From CAIWXH01 sp964555675 (GTDB taxonomy: Bacteria > Chloroflexota > Chloroflexia > Chloroflexales > Chloroflexaceae), in contig CAZKTU010000022.1 in the NCBI GenBank assembly GCA_964555675.1, positions 1 through 47,887 on the forward strand: a DNA stretch of 47,887 bases. The letters are read 5' to 3'. The stretch's first letter is position 1. Every line of letters starts with the position of its first letter. Shown here one piece after another: positions 39,731 to 47,887 of this stretch. Both the position numbers and the translations under genes were made by a program. The notes below the pieces were generated by a model. It searched no databases and was not told where the DNA came from. It worked only from the letters and a program-made list of their open reading frames with translations.

Positions 39731-41326
39731 TCACTTCTGGTAGGGCGTCTCAGGGCGAAGCCTGTAGAGCTCGGCATCGCCGTTATCGTAGACCCGCAGC
39801 GCATCAGGAGGCATGGGCAGCGAGCGCACCAGGCGCTTGCTGCGCAGGCGCGTCACCGGCGATACGAGGAAGCTCCGCGTCGTCGGGGTCAGGTAGCCGC
39901 TGAAGGCGTTATTGTTCGCCGAGGAGCCGTGGGTATTGGCATAGGCCACGGCCAGGCGCTCGTCGAACTCGGTCCAGACCTCGCCGGCCCGATAGTGGGC
40001 GTCGCTCCACTCGAGGGCGAGCATCTCCTCAGGGCGATAGAAGGTCCACTTATTGCTGAAGAGGGGCTCGTTGGTGGCCTTGAAAACCGAGAGCACAGCG
40101 AAGAGGCCCAGGCTCATGGCCAGCCCGAGCTGGATCGGCCGCGAAAAGCGGCGCGGGCGCCAGCCGGCAAGGGCCGTACCCAGGAGGGCCACGGCCACAA
40201 GGGAGAATGAGGGGAAGAGGCGGTGCTGGAGGTTGGTGCTGAGGGCGCCGCTGGCATCGGCGAGGGCCGAGAGGCCGCCCTGGACGGCAAAGGCGGCGTA
40301 GAGCAGCCAGAGCAGCCACTGCTCCTCGCGCTCGGGCGCCTGTCGATGGACCAGCCAGCGCACGCCCTGGTTGATCCAGATCAGGAACGAGGCCGCGAGG
40401 ACCACCCAGTTAGCCAGACTCACCAGAAAATAGATCGGGAGGCTGAGCCATCCGCCGGCAACCTGGGCATACGAATTGGTCGTCCCCTCGCCTCCGGTCG
40501 CCTGCACGTCGAGGAAGAGGGCTGCAATGCGTTCGGCCACACTCTGTAGCACGGCGAGGTTGTGCAGGGCGGGCGGGTAAATGAAGAAGGTGAAGAGATA
40601 GACGAGGCCCATGCCGATCAGCAGCATGTATGACAGCCGCTGGAGGATGTAGCTGCGCTGCCCGGGTAGCTGCTGGAAGGAGCCCTGCAGGGCCTGCCCC
40701 AGAAACAGTGCCGTAGCGGCGGCGAAGATGAACGAGTGGGCCAGCAGGTTGTTGCTCGTGATCAGGGTGAAGAGGAGGATATAGAGCAGGCCGATATGGA
40801 TGGCGAGGGAGCCAGGGTGCCCGCGCAGCTTGAAGCTGCGCACAAGCAGGAACAGGCAGAGCAGCATCGCCGTGCGCGTGAACTTCTCGTGCGAGCTGCG
40901 CAGCACGACAAAGAGGAACTCGGGCTGGGTGAAGAGCAGCATAGTGCTGAGGGTCGCCGCCCTCGCGCCGCCCGTCAGCTCGCGGTAGGCCACCCACGCC
41001 GGGAGCACGACCAGGGCGGCGAGCAGCGGATAGACGTGCTGCTGCATCACCACGACGTCGATCCCGGTCAGGCCAATCAGGATCGCCGAGATCCCCTGGT
41101 AGGCGTAGCCGTTGGGATAGATCGCGCCGCCGGCCTCCTCAGAGAGCAGCCTGCCCTGCTCGACGATCGGCCGGATCACATTGGTGAAGGTGGTCGAGTC
41201 GGCCTCGGCCCAAAGCCCCGCGTAGCGCCCGACGAAGTAGGCGCCGACGACGAGCATGTAGAGCATCGGCCCGAGCCAGAGCCAGCGGCTTGCGGCTGAG
41301 GCGACGGGTGTCTCAGGTTGGATCAT
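39731..41326 (-). CDS. Polytopic membrane protein, GT-C/oligosaccharyl-transferase-like
   Basis: The 531-residue protein has about ten to twelve transmembrane helices and a soluble C-terminal part of about 120 residues. An acidic motif AEADSTTFTNVI lies in the first loop (about residue 40), a position typical of GT-C glycosyltransferase catalytic Asp/Glu. The overall plan matches GT-C enzymes that use lipid-linked sugars, but no specific family is certain. GGAGGT lies seven bases before the ATG, and the start overlaps the upstream 870-residue gene by 14 bases. Confidence 0.75.
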   Translation of the reverse strand: MIQPETPVASAASRWLWLGPMLYMLVVGAYFVGRYAGLWAEADSTTFTNVIRPIVEQGRLLSEEAGGAIYPNGYAYQGISAILIGLTGIDVVVMQQHVYPLLAALVVLPAWVAYRELTGGARAATLSTMLLFTQPEFLFVVLRSSHEKFTRTAMLLCLFLLVRSFKLRGHPGSLAIHIGLLYILLFTLITSNNLLAHSFIFAAATALFLGQALQGSFQQLPGQRSYILQRLSYMLLIGMGLVYLFTFFIYPPALHNLAVLQSVAERIAALFLDVQATGGEGTTNSYAQVAGGWLSLPIYFLVSLANWVVLAASFLIWINQGVRWLVHRQAPEREEQWLLWLLYAAFAVQGGLSALADASGALSTNLQHRLFPSFSLVAVALLGTALAGWRPRRFSRPIQLGLAMSLGLFAVLSVFKATNEPLFSNKWTFYRPEEMLALEWSDAHYRAGEVWTEFDERLAVAYANTHGSSANNNAFSGYLTPTTRSFLVSPVTRLRSKRLVRSLPMPPDALRVYDNGDAELYRLRPETPYQK

Positions 41327-43925
41327 GGCCCTGACCTCCAGGGGGGATGCTTAGCTGCCTCCAGACGATCGCCGAGGCCAGCCCCGCAAAGCTCAGCAGC
41401 CCGAGCAGGGCAAGGGGCCCGAAGGTGCGCGAGGTGCTCTCCTTCAGGAGCAGGTAGGGCGACGGCGGCTGGGCCGAGGCGACCCTGGTCAGCATTGGCT
41501 CGAAGGCGAGAGGCTCTTCGCCGAGGGGCCGCACCTGCACGGCGAGGCTCCAATCTCCGGCCACAGGCGGGGCCCAGATGAGGGTCGGCGTGATCGCGGT
41601 CTCGGCGAGCAACGCGACGGTCTGGGTCATGGCAATGGTTGCCGCCTGACCGGGCTGAGCGGCCCACAGCTCGAGCAGCGCCTCGGGCACATCCTGCCTG
41701 CCGTCATTACGCAGCGCGACCGCGATAACCCCCGCCTCGAGCTCGGTCAGGGCCGGCTCGAGCAGGCGCGCAGAGAGGGCGGGCGGCGTGAGGGGCTCGA
41801 TCGCCAGGCTGCCATCATAGCTGACGACGTAGCTCCCAGGCGCCAAGCCGTCGAGGGCGAGCAGGTCAGCGCGCTCGACGGCGTAGTCTGGGCCGAGGTC
41901 GAGCACGAAGCGGAACCCCCCAGAGCCATAGGGCCGGTAGTCGCGCAGCCCAGCGTTATTCACCACGAGCTCGGGCCCATCGAACGGCTGAAGCAGCGAG
42001 CGGAGATCGTCGGCCTGAACCTCGCGGCGGTTCTGGCTCAGGCGCTCGCCGAGGGCCTGCCACTCGGCGTGGCTCGCCGGGGGCTGGGTCCGGAACAGCT
42101 CGGCCGGAACGACGGCCTTGCGCAGCCGAACCTGGCCGCCGCCCCCATAGACCAGGAACTCGCCCGACTGAAAGAGCTGATCGACGACCTGACCGCCCTG
42201 ATAGAGCAGCCAGGCGTCGATGAACTGATCGTGATTGAGGTTGCGATACTCAAGGCGGCGGTTGTCGCCCAAGTTGTACACGCCCTTGCTGGCGCCGAGC
42301 AGATGGAGCCGGGCGTCGATCGGGCTGAAGTAGAGCTCGGCCGGGCCGTCGATCTGGCCATACTCGCCGCGAAAGCCCGCCAGGATGTACTGGTAGAGTT
42401 CCTCGGGCGAGTGCGAGGAGCGGCCCGCGAGGTACTGGCGCTGGCGCTGGTCGGCCATAGGAATATCGCGGATCTCGGTGTTGACGTAGTCCTGGATGCC
42501 CGACAGGGTCCCGCCCGCGCTCAGACCCACATAGCCCTGGACACCTTCGAGGGTTGACCAGTCGTAGATGCCCTCGGAGCTCAGGTAGCCGGCCCCGCTC
42601 TCGTAGGCGACGAAGGTAGCGAAGGCCCATGCTTGCCCCCAGACCCAGCCGGGCAGGTCGGCATGGGGCACCTGCCGGACCTTCATCTCGCCATAGGTGA
42701 CGGTGCTCGTGACCGGGTTGAGGCCGGCCAGGTCGAGCTTGTAGTCCCAGCGCAGCGCCGGCTCGTCCTGCTGGTTCCAGGAGTACTGAACCATCTGCAT
42801 CGGCGCCTTGGTCGGCCCGCCGACGACATACGCGGGATCGCCCGCCGGGGTGTGCACAAAGCGGATAAAGAGTTCGGGGCGCCCATCCCGATCCGCTGCG
42901 AGATCGTAGTAGGCCATCGGGTTCTCAAAGTTCAGGTTGTTGACCTCGTCGCGCTTGAGGGGCGCGAGCGAGTTGATGTGCAGGCCATGCTCGACAGGGT
43001 AGCCGGCAAACACGAAGGAGGTGATCAAACCGCGGGCCCAGTCAACCCTGAGGAAGATCGGCGTGTCGAAGTAGTTCCGCCCGATGGGATCATCGGGCCG
43101 GTTGAGCAGGGGCCAGAAGATCACATCCTCGAGGGGCGCCGGGCGCTTTCCGCCCGCGTTGAACTGGATTCCGGCGCGCGGAAAGCCCTCGCTGAGGGGC
43201 ACGGGCGACAGCAGGGTCGACCAGAGGTACTCGGGGACGCCGTCACGGTCGACGTCGCGGAGCTCGCCCTCGAAGTCGGTGTTTCCGTCGAGGGGGAACC
43301 AGACCCCGAGCCGGGCGGCCTGCTCGCGATTCGCGACTGGGCCGTCGTACTGCCAGTTCAGGTTATAGTTCAGCGAGCCGTCGGGGTAGAGCCACGCGCC
43401 GCTGGCGCGCACGATCATGGCCGGGAAGGCCGGCGCGCTCACGCTGGCGCTGATGCCTGAGACGACATACTGCAGGCCGTCACTCGTCGTCGAAGCGTCG
43501 TAGATCCGGGCGATATGGTCACTGCCGAGCAGATCAAAGTCGATGATCAGGCTGGCGCGGCTGTCGCCGCCGGCGCCGCCGATATCGAAGATCCACATAT
43601 CGTCGCTGAAGTCGGTCGCCGTGCGCCAATCGCTGGAGGACCGCATATTGCGCCCGCCGTCATAGACGATAACCCGGTCATTGGGCGTGACGATCGCGCA
43701 CCTGATGATCGTGCGGTCGAGCAGCCCGTCGCGGTCGAGGTCCTCCTGGATCACCTCGAAGATCTGCACACCGCCCTGAGAAGCCTGCGCCGGGGGCGCG
43801 GCGGCGGCGGGTCGATCGTGCGACAGGAGGCCTATGCCCAGGGCAAGGAGGAGCGGCAGAAGGCCCAGCCCCCCCCGCGACCAGGTGGGGACGAGGCCCC
43901 GACCGGACTTCGATCTATGAGCCAT
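41313..43925 (-). CDS. Large exported protein with C-terminal anchor, unknown function
   Basis: The 870-residue protein has a signal sequence (LGLLPLLLALGIGLLS, cleaved after AAA) and one C-terminal transmembrane helix (FGPLALLGLLSFAGLASAIVW) with a short basic tail, so the bulk is extracellular. Calcium-loop-like motifs recur: DLDRDGLLDR (about 82), DVDRDGVPEY and AADRDGRPEL. The middle is rich in Trp and Tyr, suggesting a carbohydrate-active or binding fold. The last 170 residues look like an Ig/CARDB-like strand domain. No family is recognised. The start has GGAG seven bases upstream and overlaps the glycosyltransferase gene by 11 bases. Confidence 0.78.
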   Translation of the reverse strand: MAHRSKSGRGLVPTWSRGGLGLLPLLLALGIGLLSHDRPAAAAPPAQASQGGVQIFEVIQEDLDRDGLLDRTIIRCAIVTPNDRVIVYDGGRNMRSSSDWRTATDFSDDMWIFDIGGAGGDSRASLIIDFDLLGSDHIARIYDASTTSDGLQYVVSGISASVSAPAFPAMIVRASGAWLYPDGSLNYNLNWQYDGPVANREQAARLGVWFPLDGNTDFEGELRDVDRDGVPEYLWSTLLSPVPLSEGFPRAGIQFNAGGKRPAPLEDVIFWPLLNRPDDPIGRNYFDTPIFLRVDWARGLITSFVFAGYPVEHGLHINSLAPLKRDEVNNLNFENPMAYYDLAADRDGRPELFIRFVHTPAGDPAYVVGGPTKAPMQMVQYSWNQQDEPALRWDYKLDLAGLNPVTSTVTYGEMKVRQVPHADLPGWVWGQAWAFATFVAYESGAGYLSSEGIYDWSTLEGVQGYVGLSAGGTLSGIQDYVNTEIRDIPMADQRQRQYLAGRSSHSPEELYQYILAGFRGEYGQIDGPAELYFSPIDARLHLLGASKGVYNLGDNRRLEYRNLNHDQFIDAWLLYQGGQVVDQLFQSGEFLVYGGGGQVRLRKAVVPAELFRTQPPASHAEWQALGERLSQNRREVQADDLRSLLQPFDGPELVVNNAGLRDYRPYGSGGFRFVLDLGPDYAVERADLLALDGLAPGSYVVSYDGSLAIEPLTPPALSARLLEPALTELEAGVIAVALRNDGRQDVPEALLELWAAQPGQAATIAMTQTVALLAETAITPTLIWAPPVAGDWSLAVQVRPLGEEPLAFEPMLTRVASAQPPSPYLLLKESTSRTFGPLALLGLLSFAGLASAIVWRQLSIPPGGQGHDPT

Positions 43926-45123
43926 AGGGCAGCTCCATTCTTGCCGGCCTCGAGCCCTGGATCGACCTGCGGGCCTCGGCATACACATCGAGCACTCGGC
44001 GCACGACGTGGCTCCAGTCGAGAAGCGAGGCTTGCTCGTAGCCCCGTCTGCCCAGCCGAGCCCGCAGCGTGGGTTCGGCGGCCAGCAGGCGCAGGGCGTC
44101 CCGCAGCGCCGACGGGTCGCCAGGGGGCACGAGCAGCCCGCTCTCTGCGTGGCGGACGGCCTCGGGGATGCCGCCGACGGCCGAGGCGATCACCGGCAAG
44201 CCCGAGGCGGCGGCCTCGACATTGACCATGCCGAACGGCTCGGCGTAAACCGATGGGCAGACGAAGATGTCGGCGGCGCTGTAGAGCTGGGCGAGGGCCG
44301 TGTGGGCGAGCTTGCCGAGGAAGCGCACCGGCAGAGCCGCCGCCCGCGCGACGACCGAGCGCTCGTAGGCCTGGAGCTCGGGCCAGGCGCGAGCGTGACC
44401 CTCGTAGCCGAGGGTTGCGGAGCCGGCGACCAGCAGCAGCGGGGCCTGGCCGGTCTCTGACTGCAGGAGGGCCAGAGCCTCTACCAGCACGTCGAGGCCT
44501 TTTTCCGGCCCGATCCGGCCGACGTAGAGCACAGCGAGCTGATCGGGGCGCAGCCCGTAGGCGGCGCGGGCTTCGGCCCGCGTGACCTGTCCGTAGCTGA
44601 GGCGATCCACGCCGTTGAGGATGGTGTGAGCACGCTGCGGAGCGTAGCCGGTTGCGCTCAGGACCTGGCCCCGCAGGTAGTCGGAGCAGCAGATCAGGCT
44701 GTCGGCGCGGGCAACGCTGCGGGCATACTGCCGTGAACCCCACAGTGGCTCGTTGTGGTAGTGGAGGATGCGGACGCTGCCACGAGCAGGAGCAAGCAAG
44801 AAGGGGTTGGCGTGGACGTGGGCGACGTCGACGGGAGCTGAGCGGGCGCCGAAGAGGGCGAGGGGCGCGAGGTAGCTGAAGTCATAGCGCGGCGTGGCCA
44901 ATGCCCGCCAGTTGGGCAGCCAACTCACGTGGACGCCGGCGACCTGGCGGGGCGGCGGCGGGCGGCCTACGGCGGGGCCGACGATCTCGACCGTGTGGCC
45001 GAGGGCCGCCTGTCGCGCAGCGAGCTGCCAGGCCACGCCGACCACCCCCGTCAGCGGGGCGTTCAGGGGGTCCTCGGGCAGCATGCCCATCGCAAGCTGC
45101 GGCAGGATGTGGCGGATCCGCAT
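43915..45123 (-). CDS. GT4-family glycosyltransferase
   Basis: This 402-residue GT-B enzyme begins MRIRHILPQLAMGMLPED. It has GVVGVAWQLAARQAALGH at the acceptor side, VLYVGRIGPEKGLDVLVEAL in the middle and FVCPSVYAEPFGMVNVEAAASGLPVIASAVGGIPEAV (about 295-331) as the donor site. It resembles glycosyltransferases of exopolysaccharide and lipooligosaccharide synthesis. The ATG at 45123 has GGAG six bases upstream; an earlier ATG at 45135 touches the asnB stop but lacks a ribosome-binding site. Confidence 0.93.
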   Translation of the reverse strand: MRIRHILPQLAMGMLPEDPLNAPLTGVVGVAWQLAARQAALGHTVEIVGPAVGRPPPPRQVAGVHVSWLPNWRALATPRYDFSYLAPLALFGARSAPVDVAHVHANPFLLAPARGSVRILHYHNEPLWGSRQYARSVARADSLICCSDYLRGQVLSATGYAPQRAHTILNGVDRLSYGQVTRAEARAAYGLRPDQLAVLYVGRIGPEKGLDVLVEALALLQSETGQAPLLLVAGSATLGYEGHARAWPELQAYERSVVARAAALPVRFLGKLAHTALAQLYSAADIFVCPSVYAEPFGMVNVEAAASGLPVIASAVGGIPEAVRHAESGLLVPPGDPSALRDALRLLAAEPTLRARLGRRGYEQASLLDWSHVVRRVLDVYAEARRSIQGSRPARMELPYGS

Positions 45124-45134
45124 CGCAGGCTCCA

Positions 45135-47090
45135 TCAGGTTGTCGGAAGCGGACTGAGACGAGCGGGGTCGAAGCCACGGCTCGGGACAGGCTGGCCCGC
45201 CGCCTTGGGCAAGCCCTCGGCCCAGAGCACCAGGTTGAGCAGCGTCCAGACCTGCTCTTGCCTGGGCGGCAGCCCGCCGCGGAAGGAAGCGCGAAGACTC
45301 GCGCCGAGGCCCGGGTCGATGCCGGGCAGACGGGCGAGCGACTCGGGCGCGAGGGCCTCAGCGACCAGGGGCCGTAGGGCGCCCTGCATCCAGGCCGTGG
45401 CCGGCGCGGCGAAGGGCCGCTTCGGGCGCTCGAGCACAAAGTCAGGGACAGCGCCGGCAAATGCTGCGCGCAGGGGCGCCTTGCCCTTACCGCCCCTGAG
45501 CTTGTCGGCGTCCGTCATGGCGAGGGCGAGATCGATCACGGCATTATCCTGGAACGGCACCCGCCCCTCGACCGAGGCTGCCATAGCCATCCGGTCGAGG
45601 CGCTGGTTGAAGTGCTCGCCGACCCAGAGCGCGAGCTCGGCGAGGGCGAAGCGGGCCGGCAGCGAGGCGCCGCCGCTCTGCGCAAACAGCGGACCCACCA
45701 GCGCATCGAGCGGATCGTCGGCGGGCGAGCGCCCGAACAGCCCCGCGCGCAGCGGGGCCTCGAAGATGTCGTACTGCGCATGGTATTTGATGAGATCACT
45801 GCGTCGATATTTCCGCGCCAGATCGCGCGCCTTTGCACCGAGGCTGCCTGGCCCGTGGGCGAGCAGAGCGAGCAGCGGGCGCAGCCCGGGCAGGCGCTCG
45901 ACCTGCTCGAGCCGGACGAGGGCCGGGTGCCAGGGGTAGCCGCCAAAAAGCTCGTCGCTGCCGTCGCCGCTGAGCAGCACCTTGACGCCATGCTCGCGGG
46001 CGAGGGTGCTGATCATGGCGATCGAGAGGAAGGAGGGCTCCCAGACCGGCTCGTCGAGCTGCGCCACCAGGAGGCGGAGCGTATCGGCCAGGCCGGGCCC
46101 ATCGGTGGCAATGATCTCGTGGTGGACGGTTCCAAGGGATTGAGCGACCCGGCGCGCATTGTCGCGATCGTAGTTGTAGATTGGCTCGAGGCTAGCCTGG
46201 CTGGTCTCGAAGCCGATCGAGAAGGTGTGCAGCGGCTCGGCGACCGCCGAGCGGGCCACGGCGGCGATGATTGACGAGTCGAGGCCCCCGCTGAGCATCA
46301 CGCCGACGGGGACATCGCTGATCATCTGGCGGAGAATGGCCTCGCTCACCACCGCGCGGGTCGCCTCGACGGTGTGCTCCCAGGGAGGGCTCTGGGCGGG
46401 CGTCGCCAGCGCGGGGGTCCAGTAGCGCTCGACCTTCAGGCGCCCGTCCTCGAAGACCGCGTAGGCGCCGGCGGGCAGCTTTCTGACGCCTTTGATCAGC
46501 GCGTATGGCGCAGGCACGTAGCCGAGGGCCAGGTAGAGGTCGAGGGCGCGGGGGTCGATCACGGCGGGCACGGCGCCGCTCTTGACGAGCACCTTCAGCT
46601 CGGAGGCGCAGACGAAGCCGCCGTCGCGCTCGGCGTAGTAGAGCGGCTTGACGCCGCTCCGGTCGCGGGCGACGACCAGGCGCCGCCGACGGGCATCATA
46701 GATGGCGCAGGCGAACATGCCGTTCATGCGGACGAAGCAGCCGACGTCGAACTCCTCGTACGCGTGGAGTAGGGTCTCGGTATCGGTGCGCGAGCGGTAA
46801 CGATAGCCGCGTCGCTCGAGATCGGCGCGCAGCTCGCCGTGGTTGTAGATCTCGCCGTTGTAGACGATCGACACCTGCCCGTCGTTACTCGACATCGGCA
46901 TGGTTCCGGCCGGCGAGAGATCCAGGATGCTCAGGCGCTGAGAGCCGAGAGCCACGGCGAAGCCCGGGGCCGGGTAGATCACCGTGCCGCCCGCGTCAGG
47001 CCCGCGGTGGGCCATCAGGGCGCGCATGGTGTCGATCTGCGCCGCCGCGACTGTTCCGGTAGGGTCTACTACTGCTACGATGCCACACAT
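45135..47090 (-). CDS. asnB: Glutamine-hydrolysing asparagine synthase-type amidotransferase
   Basis: The 651-residue enzyme has an N-terminal class II glutaminase domain with the nucleophile Cys2 exposed after Met removal (MCGIVAVVDP), HRGPDAGG, RLSILDLSPAG and IVYNGEIYN, and a synthase domain with the ATP pyrophosphatase loop MLSGGLDSS (about 265) and VLLSGDGSDELFGGYPWH. It forms an amide from glutamine, ATP and a carboxylate. In this glycan setting the acceptor may be a sugar acid or peptide rather than aspartate. The start at 47090 is fixed by the MCG terminus. GAAGG lies 11 bases upstream, slightly far. Confidence 0.93.
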   Translation of the reverse strand: MCGIVAVVDPTGTVAAAQIDTMRALMAHRGPDAGGTVIYPAPGFAVALGSQRLSILDLSPAGTMPMSSNDGQVSIVYNGEIYNHGELRADLERRGYRYRSRTDTETLLHAYEEFDVGCFVRMNGMFACAIYDARRRRLVVARDRSGVKPLYYAERDGGFVCASELKVLVKSGAVPAVIDPRALDLYLALGYVPAPYALIKGVRKLPAGAYAVFEDGRLKVERYWTPALATPAQSPPWEHTVEATRAVVSEAILRQMISDVPVGVMLSGGLDSSIIAAVARSAVAEPLHTFSIGFETSQASLEPIYNYDRDNARRVAQSLGTVHHEIIATDGPGLADTLRLLVAQLDEPVWEPSFLSIAMISTLAREHGVKVLLSGDGSDELFGGYPWHPALVRLEQVERLPGLRPLLALLAHGPGSLGAKARDLARKYRRSDLIKYHAQYDIFEAPLRAGLFGRSPADDPLDALVGPLFAQSGGASLPARFALAELALWVGEHFNQRLDRMAMAASVEGRVPFQDNAVIDLALAMTDADKLRGGKGKAPLRAAFAGAVPDFVLERPKRPFAAPATAWMQGALRPLVAEALAPESLARLPGIDPGLGASLRASFRGGLPPRQEQVWTLLNLVLWAEGLPKAAGQPVPSRGFDPARLSPLPTT

Positions 47091-47187
47091 TGCCCATTCC
47101 GCCTTCCTGTCGAGTGCCTTCGCGAGGCCAGGGCCCCGGCCGAGCAACAGCGCAGTGTTTTCAGGGGCTCAGGACGACACGGCCGTG

Positions 47188-47887
47188 CTACGAGGCTGAA
47201 TGCCTGTAGGTGTGGGAGCGGACGCCGCCGGCGCGAAGCGCTCGATAGAGGGCCGCATGCTCGCGGGCCAGATGCCCGGCATCAAAGCGCTGGCGCACCG
47301 CCGCGCGCGCAGTCGCGGCCAGGCGCGCGGCGAGAGCGCGGTCGCTAAGGAGGCGCGTCATTGCGGCGGCGAGGCGTTGTGGGTCGTCGGGTGGGACGAG
47401 GAGGCCGCTGCGGTTGTCCTCGACGACTTCACGCAGGCCTTCGACCGCCGTCGCCACGATCGGCACGCCCAGGGCCATAGACTCAATCGCGGCCAGGCCC
47501 AGGGCCTCGCGGCGCGAGCAGAGCACCGAGAGGTCGCAGTCGCCGAGCAGCTCGGCCGCATCGGGCCTGAAGCCGAGGAAGTGCACCCGGTGGGCGATCT
47601 GCAGCTCGTGGGCCAGGGCGCGCAGCCGCAGCTCGTGGGGGCCTGGCCCGGCCGGCGTGCTCGCGTGGTCGGCGCCGAGCAGCGCGATATGCGCGTCGGG
47701 TGAGGCGGCCAGGACGGCGGGGGCAGCGCGGAGCAGCACCTCGTGGGCCTTCTTCGGCTCGAGGGTCGCGACCATCGCGATCAGGGGCGTGTGGGGGCCA
47801 AGGCCGAGTTCGCGGCGCAGCTTCCCCGAGCCCGCGCGGCCAAGCTTCTCGAAGGCGACGCCTGAGGGGATACGGGCGATACGCTCG
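47188..47887 (-). CDS. GT4-family glycosyltransferase (5' end beyond window)
   Basis: The frame is open to the window edge, giving about 233 residues. It shows IPSGVAFEKLG, IAMVATLEPKKAHEVLLRAAPAVLAA (the GT4 phosphate-binding turn), VHFLGFRPDAAELLGDCDLSVLCSRREALGLAAIESMALGVPIVATAVEGLREVV (donor site) and a typical C-terminal helix ending HAALYRAL. A full-length family member of about 370-400 residues would need another 140 codons upstream. It ends 97 bases before asnB on the same strand, so it probably starts the shared run. Confidence 0.93.
   Translation of the reverse strand, partial: ERIARIPSGVAFEKLGRAGSGKLRRELGLGPHTPLIAMVATLEPKKAHEVLLRAAPAVLAASPDAHIALLGADHASTPAGPGPHELRLRALAHELQIAHRVHFLGFRPDAAELLGDCDLSVLCSRREALGLAAIESMALGVPIVATAVEGLREVVEDNRSGLLVPPDDPQRLAAAMTRLLSDRALAARLAATARAAVRQRFDAGHLAREHAALYRALRAGGVRSHTYRHSAS

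Overview
The window is high-GC bacterial chromosome (roughly two thirds G+C by eye) and looks like a member of the Chloroflexota, probably class Chloroflexia. That placement is an inference from the gene set: a VanW/peptidoglycan-binding membrane protein, a DUF1616 protein, an ELWxxDGT repeat protein, an F420-type LLM oxidoreductase, and a clpC-radA-yacL block next to rpsA. I see no phage, insertion sequence, CRISPR array or rRNA. One 100-N assembly gap (13946-14045) interrupts a kinase-like/CHAT-protease locus. Most genes lie on the minus strand.

Layout. 1-182 is the 3' end of citrate synthase with a strong terminator. 183-1095 holds a short palindromic direct repeat, a stand-alone CBM48 protein and a divergent promoter region. 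1096-5372 has an LLM oxidoreductase facing a 1097-residue secreted ELWxxDGT propeller-like protein with a CBM6 tail. 5493-6284 has tRNA-Asn and a DsbB-type protein. 6409-9882 (plus strand) has an M20 amidohydrolase and the VanW protein. 9896-12163 (minus) has glutamate racemase and two tandem class-I-GATase-like gamma-glutamyl hydrolases. 12252-15126 is a pseudokinase plus caspase-like CHAT protease, split by the gap. 15291-19019 is an RsbT-like kinase, an RsbX-like phosphatase and a large GAF/PAS histidine kinase, probably one operon. 19134-27530 is dtd, a PIN-TRAM protein, radA with an in-frame 492-residue intein in its P-loop, clpC and rpsA.

27700-29564 has a degenerate cyclase-like membrane protein and an OmpR-family regulator. 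29691-31118 is a class III aminotransferase with an unusually long leader. 31801-32709 has an SRPBCC protein and a DUF883-like membrane-anchored protein. 32800-34131 is an ECF sigma factor with a soluble double-zinc-motif anti-sigma factor. 34552-47887 is a long minus-strand run that I read as a cell-surface glycan assembly cluster: glycosyltransferases, an asparagine-synthase-type amidotransferase, a polytopic GT-C-like membrane protein, DUF1616, two large exported proteins of unknown function, a small membrane protein and a CPBP protease. Several junctions overlap by 11-14 bases, which implies translational coupling.

Regulation. Many promoters share one form, TGn-TATAmT (extended -10) with no recognisable -35. 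Two of them place the predicted transcription start on or within about two bases of the ATG, so radA and the pseudokinase gene are probably read from leaderless mRNAs. Strong Shine-Dalgarno sites decide the start codon in most other genes.
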